A stretch of DNA of 5,306 nucleotides from an uncultured Flavobacteriales bacterium. GTDB taxonomy: Bacteria; Bacteroidota; Bacteroidia; Flavobacteriales_D; Sanyastnellaceae. Below, in pieces: positions 1 to 5,306 of the stretch; the stretch's first letter is position 1; each line of letters starts with the position of its first letter. The DNA is taken from contig CALKUW010000295.1 in the NCBI GenBank assembly GCA_937996585.1, positions 1-5,306 of the forward strand. The letters are read 5' to 3'. The position numbers were made by a program, and so were the translations under genes. The notes beneath the pieces were generated by a model. That model had not been told where the DNA came from, did no database searches, and was given only the letters and a program-made list of their open reading frames with translations.

Positions 1-78
1 CGCACCCGCACCTATCACACCCTGCGCAAACTCTTCGATCCGGACAAGCCCTTCAAGCGCGTGCCCATCGCAAAATGA
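1..78 (+). CDS. C-terminal end of an unidentified protein (5' truncated by the window)
   Basis: The frame is open from base 1 and ends at a TGA at 76-78, leaving 25 residues that close with FKRVPIAK. The tail is basic and contains a YHTLRKLFDP segment. I do not recognise the family from so short a piece. A GC hairpin starts 8 bases after the stop, and codon third positions are rich in C and G like the other genes here, so a genuine gene end is likely. Function is unknown. Confidence 0.6.
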   Translation, partial: RTRTYHTLRKLFDPDKPFKRVPIAK

Positions 79-85
79 GCCCGCA

Positions 86-107
86 ACCCAGGGAAATGGC
101 CCTGGGT
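86..107 (+). terminator. Hairpin after the first gene, weak intrinsic terminator
   Basis: ACCCAGGG (86-93) pairs perfectly with CCCTGGGT (100-107) around a six-base loop. Only a short GTTT follows instead of a long T run, so termination may be leaky. The T-rich tail overlaps the -33 element of the tRNA promoter. Confidence 0.5.
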
Positions 108-108
108 G

Positions 109-138
109 TTTGACGGGTCGACATTCCCGCTATCTTTG
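109..138 (+). promoter_or_regulatory. Bacteroidota-type promoter of the tRNA-Lys/tRNA-Leu unit
   Basis: TTTG at 109-112 and TATCTTTG at 131-138 match the known Bacteroidota primary sigma consensus (-33 TTTG, -7 TAnnTTTG) with an 18-base spacer. Transcription would begin at about 142-146, leaving a leader of roughly 40 bases before the first tRNA. This site is one of the main reasons for assigning the window to Bacteroidota. Confidence 0.65.
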
Positions 139-182
139 CGCCCCCTTCCAGAGGCCCGACGGGTGCCAAAGGATGGTTCGGA

Positions 183-259
183 CACCCCCTAGCTCAGCTG
201 GTTAGAGCATCTCACTTTTAATGAGAGGGTCCTGGGTTCGAGCCCCAGGGGGGTGACCA
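183..259 (+). tRNA. tRNA-Lys (anticodon TTT)
   Basis: A full cloverleaf can be drawn. The acceptor stem CACCCCC (183-189) pairs with GGGGGTG (249-255). The D arm starts GCTC at 192. The anticodon stem TCTCA/TGAGA (210-214, 222-226) holds loop CTTTTAA with anticodon TTT at 217-219. The T stem CTGGG/CCCAG encloses TTCGAGC. The discriminator is A256 and CCA is encoded at 257-259. TTT reads AAA and AAG lysine codons. The first base pair is C1-G72 rather than the more usual G1-C72. The next tRNA starts on the very next base. Confidence 0.96.
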
Positions 260-346
260 GCCCAGGTGCTGAAATTGGTAGACAGGCATGGTTGAGGGCC
301 ATGTGTCCTTTAGGGCGTGCGGGTTCGAGTCCCGCCCTGGGCACCA
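260..346 (+). tRNA. tRNA-Leu (anticodon GAG)
   Basis: This is a class II tRNA with a long variable arm. The acceptor stem GCCCAGG (260-266) pairs with CCTGGGC (336-342). The anticodon stem CATGG/CCATG (287-291, 299-303) holds loop TTGAGGG with anticodon GAG at 294-296. The variable arm (about 304-318) has a short TCC/GGG-type stem, and the T loop is TTCGAGT. The discriminator is A343 and CCA is encoded at 344-346. GAG reads CTC and CTT codons; CTC is common in the genes of this window. It has no spacer from the upstream tRNA-Lys and shares its promoter and terminator. Confidence 0.96.
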
Positions 347-360
347 GCACATTTCGAGAT

Positions 361-387
361 AAGCCGCGGAATCCCCGCGGCTTTTTT
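361..387 (+). terminator. Intrinsic terminator of the tRNA unit
   Basis: AAGCCGCGG (361-369) pairs perfectly with CCGCGGCTT (375-383) over a five-base loop, and the T run spans 382-387. It lies 14 bases after the CCA of tRNA-Leu. The end of the T run touches the TGA of the convergent aminotransferase gene (387-389). The hairpin could also stop minus-strand transcripts, but no good U tract follows it in that direction. Confidence 0.9.
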
Positions 388-1544
388 CATGCCTGTCCCA
401 ACGCCGCCTTCAAGGCTGCGAGCATGCGGTCGTTCTGGTCAGTCGTGCCCACACTGATGCGCAGCACATAGGCGAGCGGATGGTGGGCGTGCGGTGCGCT
501 GAAAGTGCGGACGGCCACCCCCTGCCTGCGCAGTGCGGCGCAGAGTTCGGCAGCCATTGGCGATTGGACGAGGTGGAAATTGCCTTCGCTGGGCATCACC
601 TCGAACACCGTGCCCGCATCGGCCTGAACGCTCGAAAGGGCGGCGAATACCCGCTCACGCTCCCGAACGGCATCCGCCATGGCGGCGCGCAATGCTGCGG
701 GAAATTCTTCGAGGAACATCGTGCCGACGGCCTGGCTGAGCGCATTGATGGGAAAAGGCATGCGCCCCCCGTTCAGGATTCGGATCACGGAGGGATGGGC
801 GGACGCGAAACCGAGGCGCAATCCAGCGAGACCCAACTTGGACAGGCTGCTCAGGCAGACCGCATTGGGGAAATCCACCACAGCGTCGGCGAGGGAGGCG
901 GTGCTGCTGTACCCGATGTAGGCCTCATCCAGCACGAACAGCACGTCGGGATGCCGCTTCATCACGGCCTTCATGGCCTCTGGCGGGACGGTCTGTCCGG
1001 TGGGGTTGTTGGGGGTGGCCAGAAAAACGAGGTTGGGCCGGGTGCGGCCGACGGCCGACTCCAGCATCGCCATGTCCGGCGCGAAGCCCGGTTCGAAGCG
1101 AAAGGTATCCACGGCGAGGCCATTGGCGGTTGCCGCCATTTTGTAGGCTTCGAAGCTCATTTCGGGCACGAGCACGCGCCCCTGACGGCGGCCCGGCCGC
1201 GGTTGGCCAAAGGCGGCACACAATCGGCCGATCAGGTCATCGGCCCCATTGCCCACCGTCAGGCACTCCCCGCTGCGCACCCCGAAGAACCGTGCGGCCA
1301 CATCGCGCAATGCTGCGCAGGTACCGTCCGGATAGCCCACGAGGGCAGCCGTGGCAGCCACCTCTCCCACGCGCTGCCGCATTTCCGGCGTGAGGACGAA
1401 GGTGGACTCGTTCAAATCGAGCCGCACCGCATCACCAGCGACAGGATCGAGGCCGAACTGCGGTGCGGGGGCTGTCCCCTGCCGCACGATGGAGCGGACA
1501 CTGGGAACGTCAAAGCGGGAGGAAGAGGGCAATCCGAGGGACAT
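387..1544 (-). CDS. hisC: Histidinol-phosphate aminotransferase-like PLP enzyme
   Basis: This is a fold-type I PLP aminotransferase of the HisC group. HisC converts imidazole-acetol phosphate and glutamate to L-histidinol phosphate in cytosolic histidine synthesis; some relatives act on aromatic amino acids. With 385 residues it is slightly long for the family. Visible motifs are LDLNE (42-46), Y71 in YPDG, the cofactor-phosphate loop GNGADD (98-103), NNPTG with N180, LDEAY with D206 and Y209, SLSK with the Schiff-base lysine K236, GLRLG with R243, and LRISVG with the carboxylate-binding R362. I chose the ATG at 1544; an in-frame ATG at 1586 would add 14 residues unlike the family. There is no Shine-Dalgarno. 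No other his gene is in view, so the histidine role is inferred from the family; an aromatic aminotransferase is the main alternative. Confidence 0.85.
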   Translation of the reverse strand: MSLGLPSSSRFDVPSVRSIVRQGTAPAPQFGLDPVAGDAVRLDLNESTFVLTPEMRQRVGEVAATAALVGYPDGTCAALRDVAARFFGVRSGECLTVGNGADDLIGRLCAAFGQPRPGRRQGRVLVPEMSFEAYKMAATANGLAVDTFRFEPGFAPDMAMLESAVGRTRPNLVFLATPNNPTGQTVPPEAMKAVMKRHPDVLFVLDEAYIGYSSTASLADAVVDFPNAVCLSSLSKLGLAGLRLGFASAHPSVIRILNGGRMPFPINALSQAVGTMFLEEFPAALRAAMADAVRERERVFAALSSVQADAGTVFEVMPSEGNFHLVQSPMAAELCAALRRQGVAVRTFSAPHAHHPLAYVLRISVGTTDQNDRMLAALKAALGQA

Positions 1545-1553
1545 GACGGGGCG

Positions 1554-1569
1554 ATTTGGTGTCCCAAAT
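1554..1569. promoter_or_regulatory. Palindrome upstream of the aminotransferase start, possible operator
   Basis: ATTTGG (1554-1559) and CCAAAT (1564-1569) form a perfect inverted repeat around TGTC, 9 bases before the preferred ATG of the aminotransferase. Read on the minus strand, TTCATTTG overlaps its upstream half and differs from TAnnTTTG at one position, but no convincing -33 box was found. It could be an operator, a short RNA hairpin or chance. If translation starts at 1586 the repeat lies inside the coding region. Confidence 0.3.
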
Positions 1570-1632
1570 GAAGCGTGATGCCCCATGGCTTCGGATGACG
1601 GATGTCACCCCACGGGATGCGGTTTGTCGAAA

Positions 1633-2625
1633 TCAGGCGCCGGGACGGGCGTAGACCTCGAGGTGGAAGCGGGCCACTTCCATGCGCGCCGCTTCGTGAA
1701 CCGCGCTGTCGATGTCCATGCCGAGCGCGGATGCCAACAACACGAGTTCAGCGCCGATGACCGTGGCCGTGCGCCGGGCCCGTTCATCCCCGAGCCCCTC
1801 AGGAATGGCCACCGATATGCGGCTGCCATTGTCCGCCTGTGCCACTCCGAAGTGGATGGAGAACGGTTTACCGGGGGTGTCCCAGACAAACGTGACCCCT
1901 TCCCCGCCGCGCACCACATTCAAAGGCACATCGCCCGCCATGCGGCGCTCGACCCAATGACCGGCCGCGGTCTGCGCCACGGTCTGGTGGGCGGTCCATG
2001 CCGGCAGGTTGGCCGGTTCGGCCAGGAAATCCATCACGGCCTCGGGCGGGGCCTCGATTTCCGCCACGACCTCGCTGGGCGCGGGCGTGCGCCCCCCTTC
2101 CTCGCCGAGGTAGGACTTCATCGTGTTGGCCAGCTCGGCCATGTTGTCCTCCTTGAACGTCCCCTCCTCAGCGGCATCGGTGCGCTCGATCAGTTCGATG
2201 AAGTAGCCCGTCTGCTCGCGGCCGAGGAACACCTGGCGCAACCCGCTCAGCGGGTCGTGCACGATGCGGTCGGAAGTCATGGTGATGCCTTCCGCCTCGA
2301 GCTTCGCGAAGGCCTCGGCGAGGTCGTCCACCGTGTAGGCGATGTGGTGGATCCCCGGCCCATGGGCATCGAGGTATTTGCGGAAGATGCTCGACTCCGT
2401 CAGGCCTTCCGTGATCACCACCACCCGCGAGGGGTCGCCCGGCAGGTGGAGGACGTGGTTCAGCATGTCGAATTCACCCTCAGGGGCGCTCCCGGCATTG
2501 ACCTTCTGCTCGCGGACCCAGCCGAAGCCGAGGACGTCGATGTGGAAGCGCGTGCTCGCCTCAGCGTCGGGCACGATCAGCGTGTAGTGGTCAAACCGGC
2601 CGAGGGAAAGGGGAAAGGACGTCAT
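1633..2625 (-). CDS. Two-domain protein: HPPD-like VOC domain fused to an SRPBCC domain
   Basis: The 330 residues contain two folds. Residues about 10-148 are a vicinal-oxygen-chelate unit of two babbb modules, beginning FDHYTLIVPD and GPGIHHIAYTVDDL and ending FIELIER. The second module resembles the catalytic part of 4-hydroxyphenylpyruvate dioxygenase. Likely metal ligands are H13, H94 and E144, the 2-His-1-carboxylate set of Fe(II) VOC dioxygenases; E73 could be a fourth ligand, as in glyoxalase I. After a linker, residues about 184-300 look like an SRPBCC (START/polyketide cyclase) domain, opening EVVAEIEAPPEAVMDFL and continuing with LPAW. This fold binds hydrophobic ligands. No signal peptide or membrane segment is seen, so it is probably cytosolic. 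It starts at the ATG at 2625, 15 bases after the flavoenzyme stop, so the two are probably one operon. The reaction is unknown; the protein is too short to be a normal two-unit HPPD. Confidence 0.8.
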   Translation of the reverse strand: MTSFPLSLGRFDHYTLIVPDAEASTRFHIDVLGFGWVREQKVNAGSAPEGEFDMLNHVLHLPGDPSRVVVITEGLTESSIFRKYLDAHGPGIHHIAYTVDDLAEAFAKLEAEGITMTSDRIVHDPLSGLRQVFLGREQTGYFIELIERTDAAEEGTFKEDNMAELANTMKSYLGEEGGRTPAPSEVVAEIEAPPEAVMDFLAEPANLPAWTAHQTVAQTAAGHWVERRMAGDVPLNVVRGGEGVTFVWDTPGKPFSIHFGVAQADNGSRISVAIPEGLGDERARRTATVIGAELVLLASALGMDIDSAVHEAARMEVARFHLEVYARPGA

Positions 2626-2640
2626 GTTGCGGGGCGTTGG

Positions 2641-4308
2641 TCAGCTGAAATTTCCGAAAGAGGAGGCAAATACCCGGTCCGGGTCCCACCGCTCGCGAGC
2701 CGCTTGGACATCGCCCCACTGTTCTCCGAAATGGACCGTCCAGAATGCGCGGGTATCCGGTGGGGTGTCGGGCAGGTAGCGCGCGCCCCCGATGTCGCGG
2801 ATGCGGGAGAACAGCGATTCGTTGTCCCCCATCAATTGGGCGATGCGGTCATGCGAAGCCGGCTCCGCGCGGCGCAGCAACCCCCAGAAAAGGCAATGTT
2901 CCGATGCCGGCAACCGGAAGAACGGGGCGTTGACCTTGTCGGTGCGCAAGGGGAAAAAGAGCACCGGTCCATTGCCCACATCGCTGGCGGGATCCATCCG
3001 GTTGAACTCCGCCTCGAGGAGGGCTAGCCCCTCGGTGGTCATGGGCACCCAGGCGCACAGCTCCGGATGGGGCGCCGCACCGCGGAACTGCTCCTCCAGC
3101 ACCAACGGTGGAACGCGAAAGCAGAAGGACTTCCAATCCATCTCCCAGGCGTCCACCAGGCCTTCGGTGCAGTGCAACTCCGCCGTGTTGACAGGCGGGT
3201 GGCGATCGCTGTGGGGACCCCCGATGAAATCGACCAATTCGAGGTTGTAGACCCATCGGCTGCTCCCGTCTTCGAGCAATCGGTCCACGGCGGCAGGCGC
3301 AACATCGAGCGACTCGGTGGAATTCATCCTTGTCACGATGGACGCGCGATTGCGCTCAGCCGCAAAGGCGTGGATCAGGTCGGTGGAACAGCCGAGGGCG
3401 TGTCGCTCGAAATCGCGATACATGTCTCCAAGGCCGGCATAGCAGGCCTGAACGAGCCGCACCGATTCAGGCGCCTGCTCGAGGGGAATCCGCGCCTTGG
3501 TGATGATGCCGAATTTGCCGTGCGTGCCCTTCACCGCACCGAACAGGTCGGGGTTACGCCCTGCGTTGCAGCGCAGGGTTTCGCCGGCGCCGGTGACCAC
3601 CTCCAGCTCGAGCAGATGGTCCATCTGTGTACCGCGCCAAAAGGACATGAAACCGAAGCCCCCCATGGAGATGGTGCCGCCCACGGAGACCTTGAGCCAA
3701 TCGGTGACGATGGGGGGTGTCCTGCCTTTGTCCATGGCGGCCGAAAGCACGACATCCCAACCTGCGCCCGCCTCGACCTCGATCCAATCGTCCTCCACGG
3801 CCAGTACCCGTTGCATGGACTTCATGTCGAGCACCAGACCGCCGTGCACCTGCATCTGTCCGCCTGCCGAGTGGGCAAACCCACGCGGCGACAGGCCGAT
3901 GCCTTCCTGCCTGCAAAACCGCACCGCCAGCGCCACGTCATCGGCGTGGGCCGGCCTGAGCACCGCCGCCGGAGTGCGGTGTCGCACCTTGCCGTAATCC
4001 CAGGAGGCGCGCTCAACGGGCTCACCGTCCAGGATGACCTCACCGTCGAATGCCGGCAGGCGATGTACCCAATCCGGAACGGCCTGCTTCAGGTCACTGG
4101 CATAGTGCATAGCATCCAAGGCCAGGCTGATGCGCGCGCCTTGTTCCTCGGTACTCGCGAAATCAACCCCCACCGTCCCATCCAGTGCCCGAGTGAGGTC
4201 ATCCAAAAGGGAAGGGTCAAGCTTGGAGGTCGACGTGCCGTCCAGAACATCGCTGGACGGTTCGAATCCCCAGCGCTGCAATTCCTTCAACAGACGTTGC
4301 GGGGTCAT
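2641..4308 (-). CDS. FAD-dependent oxidoreductase, cytokinin dehydrogenase-like (PCMH-type FAD domain)
   Basis: The 555-residue protein belongs to the VAO/PCMH flavoprotein superfamily. The FAD domain spans about 109-276. PRGFAHSAGGQ carries H146, aligned with the histidine that binds FAD covalently in cytokinin dehydrogenases. D203 in TDWLKVSVGGT matches the catalytic aspartate region (maize CKX1 D169), and LELEVVTGAGE follows. The substrate domain follows, and the C-terminus (WTVHFGEQW, then WDP) matches the CKX-type end. About 100 N-terminal residues precede the FAD domain and match nothing I know. There is no signal peptide, unlike plant CKX, so it is probably cytosolic. A TTG at 4332 is also in frame, but the ATG at 4308 is preferred because a perfect TAnnTTTG box lies between them. 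The enzyme probably oxidises a C-N or C-OH bond; the substrate is not known, and cytokinin is not implied. It heads the operon with the VOC-SRPBCC gene. Confidence 0.82.
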   Translation of the reverse strand: MTPQRLLKELQRWGFEPSSDVLDGTSTSKLDPSLLDDLTRALDGTVGVDFASTEEQGARISLALDAMHYASDLKQAVPDWVHRLPAFDGEVILDGEPVERASWDYGKVRHRTPAAVLRPAHADDVALAVRFCRQEGIGLSPRGFAHSAGGQMQVHGGLVLDMKSMQRVLAVEDDWIEVEAGAGWDVVLSAAMDKGRTPPIVTDWLKVSVGGTISMGGFGFMSFWRGTQMDHLLELEVVTGAGETLRCNAGRNPDLFGAVKGTHGKFGIITKARIPLEQAPESVRLVQACYAGLGDMYRDFERHALGCSTDLIHAFAAERNRASIVTRMNSTESLDVAPAAVDRLLEDGSSRWVYNLELVDFIGGPHSDRHPPVNTAELHCTEGLVDAWEMDWKSFCFRVPPLVLEEQFRGAAPHPELCAWVPMTTEGLALLEAEFNRMDPASDVGNGPVLFFPLRTDKVNAPFFRLPASEHCLFWGLLRRAEPASHDRIAQLMGDNESLFSRIRDIGGARYLPDTPPDTRAFWTVHFGEQWGDVQAARERWDPDRVFASSFGNFS

Positions 4309-4312
4309 GGAC

Positions 4313-4320
4313 CAAAGGTA
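4313..4320 (-). promoter_or_regulatory. Possible -7 box of the flavoenzyme operon
   Basis: Read on the minus strand this is TACCTTTG, a perfect TAnnTTTG, ending 4 bases before the ATG at 4308. Transcription would begin at or next to the start codon, giving a leaderless mRNA. The -33 position holds only a TTCG-like match. A competing candidate lies further upstream: TACTTTG at 4394-4400 with a TTG 17 bases before it, which would give a leader of about 80 bases. Confidence 0.4.
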
Positions 4321-4433
4321 TCGGATGGACAACGGGGCGAATCCTGGCCTTCCGGCATCGGTCTACGGTGATTTTCGCGGCTTCATGCGTGTCCAAAGTA
4401 CACGTTTAAATAACTAACAATCAAGGAGTTGAA

Positions 4434-4465
4434 TTTCCCAAAACCAATAGACAGGACTATTTTTG
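4434..4465 (+). promoter_or_regulatory. Bacteroidota-type promoter of the ammonium transporter gene
   Basis: TATTTTTG at 4458-4465 is a perfect TAnnTTTG box. TTTC at 4434-4437, 20 bases upstream, is one base off the -33 TTTG. The box ends 7 bases before the ATG at 4473, so the transcript would have a leader of a few bases or none. The stretch at about 4400-4465 is clearly more AT-rich than its surroundings, as expected of a divergent promoter region. Confidence 0.55.
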
Positions 4466-4472
4466 CCGCCTC

Positions 4473-5306
4473 ATGAACCAAGCCAAGCCGATTCCAATGG
4501 GCCGCAAAGTCAACTTCATCGCCCTCATCGCCTTCGTCCTCATGGCCGTCCTCGGTGGCAGCCTCGCCACCCCGGGTGAAGGGTGGACGGAAGTCATCGA
4601 AACCAATCCGGGGGACGTCGCCTGGATGGTGGTCGCGAGCGCGTTCGTGCTCCTGATGACCCCGGGACTCGCCTTCTTCTACGGCGGCATGGTGGACCGG
4701 AAGAACGTGATCTCCACCATGCTGCAGAGCTTTGTCGCTCTCGGCGTCATCTCCATCCTCTGGGTCGTGTTCGGCTTCAGCCTGTGCTTCGGCGACAGCA
4801 TCGGCGGCATCATCGGCAACCCCTTGACCTTCCTGAACTTCAACAACGTCGGGGCGGCACCCCACCCACGCATCGGAAGCAGCATCCCCTTCCTGCTCTT
4901 CGCCCTTTTCCAACTGAAGTTCGCCATCATCACGCCGGCGCTCATCACGGGGAGCATGGCGGGCCGCATCCGATTCCGGAGCTACATCCTGTTCATGGTG
5001 CTGTTTTCCGTCTTCATCTACGCACCGCTCGCCCACATGACGTGGCACCCTGACGGTCTGCTGATGAACCTCGGCGTGCTGGACTTCGCCGGGGGCACGG
5101 TGGTCCACATGTCCGCCGGTTTTGCCGCCCTGGCCGGCGCCGTTTTCCTGGGGCCTCGGAAAACCAACCGTTTGGAGCACGCCAACATTCCCTTCATCAT
5201 CCTCGGTACCGGACTGCTTTGGTTCGGATGGTTCGGATTCAATGCCGGATCGGCCCTTGGCGCCAACAGCGATGCCGTCTTGGCCTTCGCCAATACCCAC
5301 TTCGCC
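4473..5306 (+). CDS. amt: Ammonium transporter, Amt/MEP/Rh family (3' truncated by the window)
   Basis: Amt proteins are trimeric inner-membrane channels that bring in ammonium. The first 278 residues are present and the frame is open to the last base; the family is usually 400-450 residues. Visible features are a hydrophobic N-terminal segment (14-32) that may be a signal peptide or helix, the signature TPGLAFFYGGMV (63-74), FQLKFAIITPALITG with the probable gate F146, W191 in MTWHPDGLL, LDFAGGTVVHMSAG with D204 and pore H212 (E. coli D160 and H168), and FGFNAGSA with F256 and S260 (E. coli F215 and S219). The second pore histidine lies beyond the edge. Residues 163-165 read AGR where AER is common. 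The ATG at 4473 is preferred; an in-frame ATG at 4497 is possible. A PII gene often follows amt, but that region is not visible. Confidence 0.95.
   Translation, partial: MNQAKPIPMGRKVNFIALIAFVLMAVLGGSLATPGEGWTEVIETNPGDVAWMVVASAFVLLMTPGLAFFYGGMVDRKNVISTMLQSFVALGVISILWVVFGFSLCFGDSIGGIIGNPLTFLNFNNVGAAPHPRIGSSIPFLLFALFQLKFAIITPALITGSMAGRIRFRSYILFMVLFSVFIYAPLAHMTWHPDGLLMNLGVLDFAGGTVVHMSAGFAALAGAVFLGPRKTNRLEHANIPFIILGTGLLWFGWFGFNAGSALGANSDAVLAFANTHFA

Noticed and set aside
253..471. 72-codon plus-strand open frame over tRNA-Leu and the terminator
   Set aside because: It runs through a tRNA and a terminator hairpin and cannot be a credible gene.
480..1571. 363-codon plus-strand open frame opposite the aminotransferase
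   Set aside because: It is a low-complexity H/G/A-rich product antisense to a clear PLP enzyme.
1585..3027. 480-codon plus-strand open frame opposite the VOC-SRPBCC and flavoenzyme genes
   Set aside because: It is antisense to two well-supported genes, crosses their boundary, and its product is rich in H, R, G and A with no domain. This is the usual shadow frame in GC-rich DNA.
3067..4371. 434-codon plus-strand open frame opposite the flavoenzyme
   Set aside because: It mirrors the flavoenzyme codons, and its product has no recognisable motif, while the minus strand encodes clear FAD-binding motifs.
4363..4386. Minus-strand mini-ORF MKPRKSP with its own ATG and TAG upstream of the flavoenzyme
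   Set aside because: At seven codons it is no more than chance would give, with no attenuator-like hairpin or repeated regulatory codons.
4383..5300. 305-codon minus-strand open frame opposite the ammonium transporter
   Set aside because: Its product is extremely rich in D, E, G and H, as expected for the complement of hydrophobic transmembrane codons. The plus strand encodes an unmistakable Amt.

Overview
The window looks like a stretch of chromosome from a GC-rich member of the Bacteroidota. Three sites match the Bacteroidota sigma factor -7 box TAnnTTTG: before the tRNA pair, before the flavin oxidoreductase and before the ammonium transporter. No start codon here has a recognisable Shine-Dalgarno sequence, which also fits that phylum. 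The genus cannot be named from this sequence.

Layout from left to right. (1) Positions 1-78 hold the last 25 codons of an unidentified plus-strand gene, followed by a short GC hairpin. (2) A Bacteroidota-type promoter at 109-138 drives tRNA-Lys(TTT) and tRNA-Leu(GAG). The two tRNAs are directly abutted with no spacer, and the unit ends at a strong intrinsic terminator at 361-387. (3) Three minus-strand genes converge on that terminator. In order of transcription they are a cytokinin-dehydrogenase-like FAD oxidoreductase (4308-2641), a two-domain protein with an HPPD-like VOC domain fused to an SRPBCC domain (2625-1633), and a HisC-type PLP aminotransferase (1544-387). The first two are 15 nt apart and almost certainly co-transcribed. 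The aminotransferase lies 88 nt further on and may have its own control, since a 6-4-6 palindrome sits just before its likely start. (4) A divergent intergenic region of about 160 bp leads to a plus-strand ammonium transporter gene (4473 onward), cut by the window edge after 278 codons.

The tRNAs, hisC and amt are housekeeping genes. The least ordinary part is the flavoenzyme plus VOC-SRPBCC pair. It combines a probable metal-dependent VOC enzyme, a hydrophobic-ligand-binding START-like domain and a probably covalent-FAD oxidase/dehydrogenase, which suggests a small oxidative pathway of unknown substrate. With the adjacent aminotransferase it could in principle process an amino acid-derived 2-oxo acid, but that is speculation. 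I see no mobile element, CRISPR array or evidence of recent transfer.
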